Part shown: in pieces, positions 1 through 9,730 of the stretch
How the letters are laid out: each line of letters opens with the position of its first letter
Position numbering within the stretch: position 1 is the first letter of the stretch
Source: Marmoricola sp.
GTDB taxonomy: Bacteria; Actinomycetota; Actinomycetes; Propionibacteriales; Nocardioidaceae
Assembly (NCBI GenBank): GCA_025964775.1
Contig: JAOPYE010000010.1
Coordinates: 1 to 64,000 of the forward strand
Direction: 5' to 3'
Length of the DNA: 64,000 bases
Position numbers and translations under genes: made by a program
The notes under the pieces: generated by a model
The model's input: only the letters and a program-made list of their open reading frames with translations
Databases searched by the model: none
What the model was told of the DNA's origin: nothing

Positions 1-17
1 ACTCTTGAGCACGGGGC

Positions 18-2594
18 TCAGCCGGCCCGGACGACCAGCTTGTCGGCGGTCTCGTCGCGGTCGACGACGACCTCCTGGCCGTCAAGGATCTCGCCGGCCA
101 GCAGGGCGCGGGCGAGCTGGTCGCCGATCGCGGACTGGACGAGCCGCCGGAGCGGGCGCGCCCCGTACAGCGGGTCGTAGCCGGTGAGCGCCAGCCACTC
201 GCGGGCGGCGGGCGTCACGGTCAGCTTGAGCCGACGGTCGGCGAGCCGCCGGGCCAGCCGGTCGACCTGCAGGTCCACGATCCGGGTGAGCTCCTCGGTG
301 GAGAGCGCGTCGAAGATGATGACGTCGTCGAGCCGGTTGAGGAACTCCGGCTTGAACGCCCCGCGCACCATGGTCATGACCGCCTCGCGCTTGGCGCCGT
401 TCTCCAGCGTCTGGTCGACGAGGAACTGCGAGCCCAGGTTCGAGGTCATGATCAGGATGGTGTTGCGGAAGTCGACCGTGCGACCCTGGCCGTCGGTCAG
501 CCGGCCGTCGTCGAGCACCTGCAGCAGAACGTCGAAGACCTCGGGATGGGCCTTCTCCACCTCGTCCAGGAGCACGACCGTGTACGGCCTGCGGCGGACG
601 GACTCGGTGAGCTGGCCGCCCTCCTCGTACCCGACGTAACCGGGAGGCGCGCCGACCAGGCGGGCCACCGAGTGCTTCTCTGAGTACTCGCTCATGTCGA
701 TGCGGGTCATCGCCCGCTCCTCGTCGAAGAGGAACTCGGCCAGCGCCTTGGCAAGCTCGGTCTTGCCGACCCCGGTCGGGCCGAGGAACAGGAACGAACC
801 GGTGGGCCGATCCGGGTCGGCGATGCCCGCGCGGGACCGCCGTACGGCGTCGGACACGGCCCGTACGGCCTCGGACTGGCCGATCAGCCGGCGCCCGAGC
901 TCGTCCTCCATGCGCAGCAGCTTGGCGGTCTCGCCTTCGAGCAACCGGCCCGCCGGGATGCCGGTCCAGGCGGCGACCACGTCCGCGACGTCGTCGGGGC
1001 CGACCTCCTCCTTCACCATGGCCTCGCGGTTCTCGGCGGCTTCGGAGGCGGCGGCGATCTCCTTTTCCAGCGAGGGGATCTCGCCGTAGCTCAGCCGGGC
1101 CGAGGTCTCCAGGTCGCCGTCGCGCAGCGCCCGCTCGGCCTCCCCGCGCAGCTGGTCCAGGCGCTTCTTGAGCTCACCGACCTTGTTGAGGCCGGCCTTC
1201 TCCTGCTCCCAGCGGCCGACCAGGGCGTTGAGCTGCTCCTGCTTGTCGGCCAGGTCCCTGCTCAACCGCTCCAGCCGCTGCTTGGAGGCGTCGTCGGACT
1301 CCTTGGAGAGGGCGAGCTCCTCCATCTTGAGCCGATCCACCGAACGCTGAAGTTCGTCGATCTCCACCGGACGGGAGTCGATCTCCATCCGGAGCCGGGA
1401 CGCCGCCTCGTCCACCAGGTCGATGGCCTTGTCGGGCAGGAACCGGGCGGTGATGTAGCGATCGGACAACGTCGCCGCCGCCACCAGCGCGGCGTCGGAG
1501 ATCTGCACCTGGTGATGCCCTTCGTACCGGCCCTTGAGTCCACGCAGGATCGCGATGGTGTCCTCGACCGTCGGCTCACCGACCAGGACCTGCTGGAAAC
1601 GCCGTTCCAGGGCGGCGTCCTTCTCGATTCGCTCCCGGTACTCGTCCAGCGTGGTCGCGCCGATCATGCGCAGCTCGCCACGGGCCAGCATCGGCTTGAG
1701 CATGTTGCCGGCGTCCATGGCGCCTTCGGCCGCGCCCGCGCCGACCATGGTGTGCAGTTCGTCGATGAAGGTGACGACCTGGCCGTTGCTCTCCTTGATC
1801 TCGTTGAGCACGGCCTTGAGCCGCTCCTCGAACTCGCCGCGGAACTTGGCGCCCGCGACCATCGCGCTGAGGTCCAGCGAGATCAGCCGCTTGCCGCGCA
1901 GCGACTCGGGTACGTCACCCGCGACGATGCGCTGGGCCAGCCCCTCGACCACGGCGGTCTTCCCGACACCCGGCTCCCCGATCAGCACGGGGTTGTTCTT
2001 GGTGCGCCGGCTGAGGACCTGGACGACCCGGCGGATCTCGGCGTCCCGGCCGATCACCGGGTCGACTTTGCCTTCCCGGGCCCGCTCGGTGAGGTCCACT
2101 CCGTACTTGCTCAGGGACTGGTAGGTCTCCTCGGGGTTCTCGCTGGTGACCCGGGCATGCCCGCGTACCTTCTCGAACGCGTCGAGCAGGGCCTGCGGAG
2201 TCGCGCCGCCGTCCTTCAGCAGGGTCGCGATGGGACCGCCGTCGGTGGCCAGCCCGACCAGCAGGTGCTCGGTCGAGACGTACTCGTCCTCGAGTTGCTT
2301 GGCGCGGTTGGCCGCGGTGTTGAGCACGACGATCAGCTGGCGGGACATCTGCGGCGCGCCGACCGTGGAACCGGCGGCCTTGGGGAGCTCGGCCAGCTTC
2401 TCCTCGGTCCGGCGGCGTAGCGCCTGCCAGTCGGTCCCGACCGCCTCCAGCAGCGGCACGGCGGTGCCTTCCCCCTGACCCAGCAGTGCCACCAGCAGAT
2501 GTGCCGGCTCCACCTGGGGATTGCCCTCGGTCGCGGCCCGCCGCACGGCCACCGACACGGCCTCCTGGCTCTTCTGCGTCAGCTTGTAGTCCAC
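18..2594 (-). CDS. clpB: ATP-dependent disaggregase ClpB
   Basis: Cytosolic AAA+ disaggregase that threads aggregated proteins through a hexameric ring and hands them to DnaK-DnaJ-GrpE. The 858 residues match the usual family length. An N-terminal Clp domain (about 1-145) is followed by NBD1 with Walker A GEPGVGKT at 206-213, a coiled middle domain rich in E, K and L (about 400-525), NBD2 with Walker A GPTGVGKT near residue 605, and a C-terminal sensor region containing GARPLRR. It is the last gene of the dnaK-grpE-dnaJ-hspR series, 93 bp after hspR, with a hairpin in that gap. Control by HspR through the upstream operator is expected from actinobacterial precedent. Confidence 0.98.
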   Translation of the reverse strand: MDYKLTQKSQEAVSVAVRRAATEGNPQVEPAHLLVALLGQGEGTAVPLLEAVGTDWQALRRRTEEKLAELPKAAGSTVGAPQMSRQLIVVLNTAANRAKQLEDEYVSTEHLLVGLATDGGPIATLLKDGGATPQALLDAFEKVRGHARVTSENPEETYQSLSKYGVDLTERAREGKVDPVIGRDAEIRRVVQVLSRRTKNNPVLIGEPGVGKTAVVEGLAQRIVAGDVPESLRGKRLISLDLSAMVAGAKFRGEFEERLKAVLNEIKESNGQVVTFIDELHTMVGAGAAEGAMDAGNMLKPMLARGELRMIGATTLDEYRERIEKDAALERRFQQVLVGEPTVEDTIAILRGLKGRYEGHHQVQISDAALVAAATLSDRYITARFLPDKAIDLVDEAASRLRMEIDSRPVEIDELQRSVDRLKMEELALSKESDDASKQRLERLSRDLADKQEQLNALVGRWEQEKAGLNKVGELKKRLDQLRGEAERALRDGDLETSARLSYGEIPSLEKEIAAASEAAENREAMVKEEVGPDDVADVVAAWTGIPAGRLLEGETAKLLRMEDELGRRLIGQSEAVRAVSDAVRRSRAGIADPDRPTGSFLFLGPTGVGKTELAKALAEFLFDEERAMTRIDMSEYSEKHSVARLVGAPPGYVGYEEGGQLTESVRRRPYTVVLLDEVEKAHPEVFDVLLQVLDDGRLTDGQGRTVDFRNTILIMTSNLGSQFLVDQTLENGAKREAVMTMVRGAFKPEFLNRLDDVIIFDALSTEELTRIVDLQVDRLARRLADRRLKLTVTPAAREWLALTGYDPLYGARPLRRLVQSAIGDQLARALLAGEILDGQEVVVDRDETADKLVVRAG

Positions 2595-2634
2595 GTCTTC
2601 GCTCCCATGGGTAACCCCCTCCGCTCCGTGCGGG

Positions 2635-2660
2635 CGCGGTTCGTGCCGACACGAACCGCG
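2635..2660. terminator. Hairpin between hspR and clpB
   Basis: A perfect 11-bp inverted repeat (CGCGGTTCGTG / CACGAACCGCG) with a 4-nt CCGA loop lies in the short hspR-clpB gap. No U-tract follows, so it may be an attenuator, a weak intrinsic terminator or an RNA-processing site that sets the clpB level within the operon. Confidence 0.5.
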
Positions 2661-2687
2661 GGATCGCGGAGGGATGCGGAGGGCCGA

Positions 2688-3140
2688 TCAGGGTTGGTCG
2701 TTGTTGTTGTGCTGCTGTCGCCACAGGACGACGCTGGTCTGCCGGATCGGCACCAGGTCGGTGCCGCCCTGGGCGGGTACGTTGCGCAACTGGGCGAGCC
2801 GGGCGGCGACCGATCGGGTCGACTCGAGCTCGTTGCCGAGCTCGTCGATCAGCGCGTGCAACCGGATCAGTTCCTCACGGAGTTGTACGGTCTCGTGCTG
2901 CAGCTCGAGGATGTGCTTGATGCCGGCCAGATTGATGCCCTCCTCCTGGGAGAGCCGCTGGATCTCGCGCAGCATGACGATGTCGCGCATCGAGTAACGG
3001 CGGCCGCGCCCCGACGTCCGGCCCGGTGAGACCAGCCCCATCCGGTCGTACGTGCGCAGGGTCTGCGGATGCAGGCCGGACAGCTGGGCCGCCACCGAGA
3101 TGACATAAACAGGAGTGTCGTCAGGGAACGTCATGTCCAT
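2688..3140 (-). CDS. hspR: Heat-shock repressor HspR (MerR family)
   Basis: MerR-family repressor that holds the dnaK operon off at normal temperature, with DnaK as co-repressor in studied actinobacteria. The N-terminal winged helix reads YVISVAAQLSGLHPQTLRTY followed by GLVSP and RGRRYS. A coiled-coil segment (about 60-100) follows, then a hydrophilic tail ending in a short N-rich stretch. At 150 residues it is normal for HspR. Two in-frame ATGs lie 6 nt apart; the second (3134) is 8 nt from a GGGAGG Shine-Dalgarno and is the better-spaced start. Encoded between dnaJ and clpB, its target HAIR element lies upstream of dnaK. Confidence 0.96.
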   Translation of the reverse strand: MDMTFPDDTPVYVISVAAQLSGLHPQTLRTYDRMGLVSPGRTSGRGRRYSMRDIVMLREIQRLSQEEGINLAGIKHILELQHETVQLREELIRLHALIDELGNELESTRSVAARLAQLRNVPAQGGTDLVPIRQTSVVLWRQQHNNNDQP

Positions 3141-3147
3141 GGCCTCC

Positions 3148-3186
3148 CGTGTTGATGGCGTTCGCTGCGCTCACGCGGTTCGCAGG
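3148..3186. repeat. 39-bp direct repeat, copy 1
   Basis: This stretch just upstream of the hspR start is repeated exactly at 3274-3312, a 126-bp offset. The core is GCTGCGCTCACGCGG. It lies in the non-coding dnaJ-hspR gap and resembles the short dispersed GC-rich intergenic repeats of actinobacteria, an inference that needs a genome-wide count. Confidence 0.75.
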
Positions 3187-3273
3187 CGCTTTGACGCGGT
3201 GGCTTCCCTCGTCGCGTGCTCGCTCGTTCCTCGCTGCGCGCGCTCCTCAGTCCAGCCACCGCGCGCCTGCTCA

Positions 3274-3312
3274 CGTGTTGATGGCGTTCGCTGCGCTCAC
3301 GCGGTTCGCAGG
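3274..3312. repeat. 39-bp direct repeat, copy 2
   Basis: Second identical copy of the repeat at 3148-3186. The spacer between copies contains further GC-rich inverted segments. Together they make up most of the 195-bp gap between dnaJ and hspR, where no coding sequence is convincing. Confidence 0.75.
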
Positions 3313-3335
3313 TGCCTGGACTCCTGCTCACGGTC

Positions 3336-4481
3336 TCATCCCTCCCGGGCCTGTTGCAGCAGGTCGCCGCGCAGGTCGTCGCCCTTGTTGGCGTCGCGCA
3401 GTTGCTCCAGCGCCGCGCGGCTGGTGTCGTCGAGCCTCTGCGGCACCTGGACGTCGACCGTGACGAGCAGGTCGCCCTTGGTGCCGTCGCGGCGGGTGGC
3501 ACCCCGGCCGCGGACCCGGAAGGTCCGGCCGTTGGGGGTGCTCGCCGGAATGCGCAAGATCACCGGAGCCGCACCATGGGTGGGCACCTCAATGTCCCCG
3601 CCCAAGGCGGCCTCGGGGAAGGTCACCGGCACGGTGAGGGTCAGGTTGTCGCCGCTTCGGCCGAACACCTTGTGCGGCGTCACCTTGATGTTGACGTAGA
3701 GATCTCCAGCGGGGCCGCCGTTCTCACCGGGCGCTCCCTTGCCCTTCAGCCGGATCTTCTGGCCGTCCGCGACGCCCGCCGGGATCCGGGCCTGGATCGT
3801 ACGGGTGCCGGTCGCCCGGCCGCTGCCGTGGCAGGTGGTGCACGGGTCGTCGACGACCAGGCCCCGGCCACGGCACTCGTGGCAGGGCTCGGAGAAGGAG
3901 AAGCTGCCCATGTTGCGGCTCTCCTGGCCCGTGCCCTCACATGAGGGGCAGACCCGGGGAACCGTACCGGCCTTGGCACCGGTGCCGCGGCAGGTCGGAC
4001 ATGACGCCTCGCTGGTCAGCCGGAGCGGCACGGTGAGCCCGGACAGCGCCTCGGCGAACGAAAGCGTGACCTCGGACTCGACGTCGGCACCGCGGCGGGC
4101 CCGCCGGTTGGTCTGCTGCCGGGTGGTTCCGCCGCGGTTGAACAGGCCGCCGAACAGATCACCGATGCGCTCGCCGGGCCCGCTCTGCCCGAACAGGTCG
4201 CCCAGATCCCCGAAGCCTCCGCCGGGCTGGCCGCGGAAGCCGCCGACCCCGTAGGCGCGGGCCTCGTCGTACTCCTTGCGGCGCTTGTCGTCCGACAGCA
4301 CGTCGTACGCTTCGGAGATCTCCTTGAAGCGATCCTCGGCGTCGCTGTCACCCTTGTTGGCATCGGGGTGGAACTTCCGTGCCAGCTTTCGGTAGGACTT
4401 CTTGATCTCCTCGGGGCTGGCTGTCTTCGAGACACCGAGGACCTTGTAGTAGTCCTTCTCCAAATAGTCCTTGGTGCTCAC
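3336..4481 (-). CDS. dnaJ: Chaperone DnaJ (Hsp40)
   Basis: J-domain co-chaperone that delivers unfolded substrates to DnaK and stimulates its ATPase. The J-domain occupies residues 1-75 with the HPD triad at 38-40. A G/F-rich linker (about 78-125) precedes the zinc domain, where four CxxCxGxG repeats are visible (CPTCRGTG, CPSCEGTG, CHECRGRG, CTTCHGSG). The C-terminal substrate-binding region completes 381 residues, a full type I DnaJ. The start is GTG behind a GAAGGGG ribosome-binding site. It lies 60 bp after grpE, separated by a hairpin, and 195 bp before hspR. Confidence 0.98.
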   Translation of the reverse strand: MSTKDYLEKDYYKVLGVSKTASPEEIKKSYRKLARKFHPDANKGDSDAEDRFKEISEAYDVLSDDKRRKEYDEARAYGVGGFRGQPGGGFGDLGDLFGQSGPGERIGDLFGGLFNRGGTTRQQTNRRARRGADVESEVTLSFAEALSGLTVPLRLTSEASCPTCRGTGAKAGTVPRVCPSCEGTGQESRNMGSFSFSEPCHECRGRGLVVDDPCTTCHGSGRATGTRTIQARIPAGVADGQKIRLKGKGAPGENGGPAGDLYVNIKVTPHKVFGRSGDNLTLTVPVTFPEAALGGDIEVPTHGAAPVILRIPASTPNGRTFRVRGRGATRRDGTKGDLLVTVDVQVPQRLDDTSRAALEQLRDANKGDDLRGDLLQQAREG

Positions 4482-4510
4482 AAACGCCCCTTCGTCTTCT
4501 GCTGTGGGGT

Positions 4511-4538
4511 GTCCGGGCAGCCGGGGGGCTGCCCGGAC
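4511..4538. terminator. Hairpin between grpE and dnaJ
   Basis: A perfect 12-bp stem (GTCCGGGCAGCC / GGCTGCCCGGAC) with a GGGG loop fills most of the 60-bp grpE-dnaJ gap. There is no U-tract. It may attenuate read-through or stabilise the upstream dnaK-grpE message. Confidence 0.55.
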
Positions 4539-4541
4539 GGC

Positions 4542-5200
4542 TCACTTCGTGTCGTCGGTTTCAGCGGATTCGACGGTCTCACCGGGCTCGACCGGCTCGG
4601 CGACCGCGACCCGGGCGGGCCGGAGGATCCGGGCGCCGATGCGGTAACCGGGCTGCAGGATGTCGACACAGGTCGGCTCTGCAACGTCCGCGGAGTAGGA
4701 GTGTATGAGCGCCTCGTGCACGGTCGGATCGAAGGGCTCGCCCTTCTCCCCGAACCGTTCCAGGCCCAGCTTGCCCACCGCAGCCTCGAGTGCCTCGCCG
4801 ACCGACTTGAACCCGCCGGTCAGCTCGTCGTGCTCGCGGGCCCGCCCGATGTCGTCGAGGATCGGCAGCAGCTCGTTGAGCACGTTGCCGAGGCTCTGCT
4901 CACGGACGGCGACCCGGTCCCGTTCGACCCGCTTGCGGTAGTTGGAGTACTCCGCCTGGATCCGCTGCAGGTCGCTGGTGCGTTCGTCCAGCTGCTCCTG
5001 GAGCTTGGCCACCTCGGAGTCCCCCTCCTCTGTCTCGTTGCCCGGCGCGGGGCCCGCGCCCGGCTTGGCGGTCTCGGCTGCCGCGGCGGGGGCCGGCGTC
5101 GCCGCCGGCTCCCGGACCTCGCCAGTGACAGGATCGATACGCCGCTTGTCGCGGATCACCGGCCCCTCGCGCTCCCCGCCCTCATTGGGTGGAGGCACAC

Positions 5201-5204
<4 letters not shown>
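4542..5204 (-). CDS. grpE: Nucleotide exchange factor GrpE
   Basis: Co-chaperone that releases ADP from DnaK. The first 60 residues are disordered and rich in A, P, E and G. A long coiled coil follows (about 65-125, [20 protein letters not shown] with NYRKR), then the four-helix and beta-wing region ending in the family motif [17 protein letters not shown]. At 220 residues it is typical of actinobacteria. Its GTG start overlaps the dnaK stop as GTGA, indicating translational coupling. The acidic C-terminus ends just before a strong hairpin. Confidence 0.97.
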
Positions 5205-7066
<1,862 letters not shown>

Positions 7067-7166
7067 GTTGCTTACCTCCATGTGTGGCCCGGATGGTCCG
7101 GGCGCTGCTGAGCCACGATCTCGCTTCCGACGCCATGCTGCGTCGCGGAGGCGAGTTTGGCAAATA

Positions 7167-7189
7167 AGTTGAGTCAGATCAACTCAACT
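7167..7189 (-). promoter_or_regulatory. HAIR operator for HspR
   Basis: A perfect 8-bp inverted repeat, AGTTGAGT-N7-ACTCAACT, about 100 bp upstream of dnaK. It matches the HspR-associated inverted repeat CTTGAGT-N7-ACTCAAG except for one symmetrical base in each arm. TTGAGT and TATTTG on the minus strand could be promoter hexamers, but their 15-bp spacing is weak. Confidence 0.88.
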
Positions 7190-7243
7190 CTTGTCATAGG
7201 GCTCAACGCAGGCATGAGCGGGATTTGTTCCGGATCCGGCGTA

Positions 7244-7744
7244 CTAACTTTCCAGCGAGAGGAGCAACTTGCGCAGGCTCGAGACCAGCTGCTCGCGCTC
7301 GGTCCTGCTGAGCGGAGCGAGCAGCCGCTCCTCGTTGGCCCAGTGCGCCTCGACCACCCGGTCGACCAGGGCGACACCGGCCCGCGTGAGCTCGATGAGC
7401 CGGCCCCGGCCGTCGTGCTCGGCGACCGTGCGCGTCACCAGACCGAGGGACTCCAGGCGGTCGACCCGCTTGGTCACCGCTCCCGACGTGACCATCATCG
7501 TGGCGGTCAGCTCGGTCGGCGTGAGCCGGTAGGGAGCACCCGAACGACGTAGCGAGGCGAGTACGTCGAAATCGCCGTTGCCGAGGCCCACCTCGGCGAA
7601 CGGCGGGCGGAGCGCGATCTCCAGCAGGTCGGCGACCCGGTGGATCCGGCCGACCACCGTCATCGGCGACGAGTCGAGCTCGGGGCGCTCGACGTCCCAC
7701 TGCGCGACGATCCGGTCGACGGCATCCCGGGGCTGCGTGCTCAT
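7244..7744 (-). CDS. MarR-family transcriptional regulator
   Basis: Dimeric winged-helix repressor of 166 residues. The DNA-binding core runs over about residues 55-125, with YRLTPTELTATMMVTSGAVTKRVDRLE as the recognition region and a basic wing (EHDGRGRLIELT). It is divergent from the EamA exporter gene at 7763, and two near-identical palindromic boxes lie between and over the promoters. Autoregulation plus control of the exporter, released by an unknown ligand, is the natural reading. A minus-strand TATAAT at 7777-7772 is a perfect -10 for this gene. Confidence 0.92.
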   Translation of the reverse strand: MSTQPRDAVDRIVAQWDVERPELDSSPMTVVGRIHRVADLLEIALRPPFAEVGLGNGDFDVLASLRRSGAPYRLTPTELTATMMVTSGAVTKRVDRLESLGLVTRTVAEHDGRGRLIELTRAGVALVDRVVEAHWANEERLLAPLSRTEREQLVSSLRKLLLSLES

Positions 7745-7747
7745 GGC

Positions 7748-7793
7748 TTGATCTTAGCTTCCATGGAAACTATTATATCTTCCGTGGAAACTA
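7748..7793. promoter_or_regulatory. Overlapping divergent promoters and tandem MarR-type operators
   Basis: Two 15-bp boxes, CTTCCATGGAAACTA (7758-7772) and CTTCCGTGGAAACTA (7779-7793), repeat at 21 bp, two helical turns, and each is built on a TTCC..GGAA palindrome. The plus strand has TTGATC (7748-7753), a 17-bp spacer and TATTAT (7771-7776). The minus strand has TATAAT at 7777-7772. One repressor could therefore block both promoters. Confidence 0.75.
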
Positions 7794-8701
7794 AATCGCC
7801 GGCCCGCGTGTCGCTCGGCACCGTGCTGCTCACGGCCGTCGCCCCGCTCGCCTGGGGCTCGACGTACATCGTGACCGAGAACTTCCTGCCTCCCGACCGT
7901 CCGCTGTTCGCCGCCACGGTGCGGGCGCTGCCGGTCGGCCTGGTCCTGCTCGCGTTCCGCCGCCAACTCCCCCGGGGCGCGTGGTGGTGGAAGGCGGTCG
8001 TACTCGGGCTGTGCAACATCGGCCTGTTCTTCCCGCTGATCTTCCTCGCGGCCTACCACCTTCCCGGTGGCCTGGCCGCGACGCTGCAGGCCACCTCACC
8101 CCTGGCGGTGATGGCGATCGCGTGGCCGGTCATCGGCGAACGGCCGGCGGCGATCCGGCTCGGTGCTGCCGTCGTCGGACTGGTCGGTGTGGCACTGCTC
8201 GTCCTGCGCAGCCCGGGCCACGTCGACACCCTCGGCCTGGTCGGCGCGTTCGGCTCCGTCCTGGTCTCGGCCGTCGGCTTCGTGCTGATCAAGCGGTGGC
8301 CCGCGCCCACGGACATGCTCACCGTCGTGTCCTGGCAGCTGGTCGTGGGTGGGCTGGCGCTCCTGCCGGTCGGCCTGATCGTCGAAGGTGCTCCCCCGGC
8401 ACTGGACGGCCGCGCTGTCCTCGGCTTCACCTGGATCGCGGTGGCCGGCACCGGACTCGCCTACTTCTGCTGGTTCCGCGGACTGTCCCGGATGCCCGCG
8501 GGTGCGGTCTCACTGATCGGCCTGGTCAACCCGGCGGTCGGCACGCTGCTCGGTGTCGTCTTCGCCGGCGAGGTCTTCGGCTGGACCCAGGCGATCGGGA
8601 TGGCCCTGGTGCTCGGCGGTGTGGTGGCCGGCCAGCGGCTCACCCGGCGCCCGAAGGCCGTCGAGGCACCGGTGCCGGCGCTCGCCGGGAATACCGGCTG
8701 A
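7763..8701 (+). CDS. EamA/DMT-family exporter
   Basis: Inner-membrane drug/metabolite transporter with ten hydrophobic segments in two EamA repeats (the first beginning APLAWGSTYIVTENFLPPDRP, the second near LGFTWIAVAGTGLAYFCWFRG). It probably exports a small metabolite or toxic compound; the substrate is unknown. The ATG at 7763 gives 312 aa but lies upstream of the transcription start predicted from the promoter at 7748-7776 (around 7783). GTG at 7784 (nearly leaderless) or GTG at 7808 is therefore more likely. It ends 21 bp before the aldo/keto reductase, so co-transcription is likely. Confidence 0.9.
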   Translation: METIISSVETKSPARVSLGTVLLTAVAPLAWGSTYIVTENFLPPDRPLFAATVRALPVGLVLLAFRRQLPRGAWWWKAVVLGLCNIGLFFPLIFLAAYHLPGGLAATLQATSPLAVMAIAWPVIGERPAAIRLGAAVVGLVGVALLVLRSPGHVDTLGLVGAFGSVLVSAVGFVLIKRWPAPTDMLTVVSWQLVVGGLALLPVGLIVEGAPPALDGRAVLGFTWIAVAGTGLAYFCWFRGLSRMPAGAVSLIGLVNPAVGTLLGVVFAGEVFGWTQAIGMALVLGGVVAGQRLTRRPKAVEAPVPALAGNTG

Positions 8702-8722
8702 CCGTTCCTTGTCGTCCCTGAC

Positions 8723-9580
8723 ATGACCTCATCGAGCAGCGCCTCCCCCAGCCTGACCCTGAACGACGGCAACACGATCCCCCAGCTCGGGTTCGGCGTC
8801 TTCCAGGTCCCCCCTTCAGAGACGGCGAAGGTCGTCAGCGACGCGCTCGAGGCCGGCTACCGGCACATCGACACCGCCCAGATGTACGGCAACGAGAAGG
8901 GCGTCGGCGAGGCGCTCGCCTCCTCCGGGCTGGCACGCGACGACGTGTACGTGACCACCAAGCTCAACAACGGCTTCCACCGCCCCGACGACGCCCGCCG
9001 CGCGTTCGAGAAGTCGCTCGTCGACCTCGGCACCGATGTCGTGGACCTGTTCCTGATCCACTGGCCGCTTCCGACCAAGTACGACGGCGACTTCGTGTCC
9101 ACCTGGAACACGCTCATCGAGTTCCAGGCCGACGGTCGGGCACGCTCGATCGGTGTGTCGAACTTCCAGGTCGACCATCTCGCCAGGCTCGCAGCAGAGA
9201 CGGCCGTCGTACCGGCGGTGAACCAGATCGAGGTGCACCCGTACTTCGGCAACGAGCAGGTGCGTGCGGCCGACGCTGCGGCCGGCATCCTCACCGAGGC
9301 GTGGTCGCCCATCGCTCAGGGAGCCGTGCTCGACGACCCCGTGATCACGGCCATCGCCGAGCGGCTCGGTCGGACGCCCTCGCAGGTCACCCTGCGGTGG
9401 CACGTCGAGCGCGGCGACATCGTGTTCCCCAAGACCCTCTCGCCGCAGCGGATGCGCGAGAACGCGGCGATCTTCGACTTCGAGCTCACGGCCGACGACG
9501 CGGCCGCGATCACCGCACTGGACCGTGGCGAAACCGGGCGGCGGGGCCCGAACCCGAGCACGTTCGACTGGATCCCGTGA
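8723..9580 (+). CDS. Aldo/keto reductase
   Basis: NADPH-dependent carbonyl reductase of the 2,5-diketo-gluconate reductase-like group. The 285-residue TIM barrel shows the family signatures GYRHIDTAQMYGNE (catalytic Asp and Tyr), YVTTKLNN (catalytic Lys) and LFLIHWPLP (catalytic His). The NADP-binding end carries FPKTLSPQRMRENAAIFDFEL. It follows the EamA exporter by 21 bp on the same strand, so the MarR module may pair export with detoxifying reduction of an aldehyde or ketone. The substrate cannot be read from sequence. Confidence 0.95.
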   Translation: MTSSSSASPSLTLNDGNTIPQLGFGVFQVPPSETAKVVSDALEAGYRHIDTAQMYGNEKGVGEALASSGLARDDVYVTTKLNNGFHRPDDARRAFEKSLVDLGTDVVDLFLIHWPLPTKYDGDFVSTWNTLIEFQADGRARSIGVSNFQVDHLARLAAETAVVPAVNQIEVHPYFGNEQVRAADAAAGILTEAWSPIAQGAVLDDPVITAIAERLGRTPSQVTLRWHVERGDIVFPKTLSPQRMRENAAIFDFELTADDAAAITALDRGETGRRGPNPSTFDWIP

Positions 9581-9589
9581 CCACTCGAA

Positions 9590-9607
9590 GGTGCGCGTAC
9601 GTGCGCC
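9590..9607 (+). terminator. Possible terminator hairpin after the aldo/keto reductase
   Basis: A 7-bp stem with G-U pairs and a GTAC loop begins 10 nt after the stop codon. No clear U-tract follows, so this is weak. Confidence 0.35.
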
Positions 9608-9630
9608 GCATGCTTTGGCACTTGTACCCG

Positions 9631-9646
9631 TGTGATCCAGATCACG
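9631..9646. promoter_or_regulatory. CRP-type site upstream of secreted paralogue 1
   Basis: TGTGATCCAGATCACG matches the CRP/GlxR consensus TGTGA-N6-TCACA at nine of ten defined positions. It lies 85 bp before the ATG at 9731. The same element in the same position precedes the downstream paralogue (10993-11008). Confidence 0.7.
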
Positions 9647-9649
9647 AGG

Positions 9650-9730
9650 ATGATCCCGGCTGGCCCGATCGGGCTGGCCTTGAAACAAGTCGGGCCGCCC
9701 GATCGGCGGCCTCGAAGGGATCGGCACACG
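9650..9730 (+). promoter_or_regulatory. Structured 5' leader with two hairpins (copy 1)
   Basis: Hairpin A (9658-9679) has a 9-bp stem with a GATC loop. Hairpin B (9692-9712) pairs GGGCCGCC with GGCGGCCT around a CGATC loop. A GAAGGGA ribosome-binding site follows. The leader of the next paralogue folds the same way although bases differ, and several differences keep pairing through G-U exchange. The function is unknown; translational control or mRNA stability are options. Confidence 0.5.
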
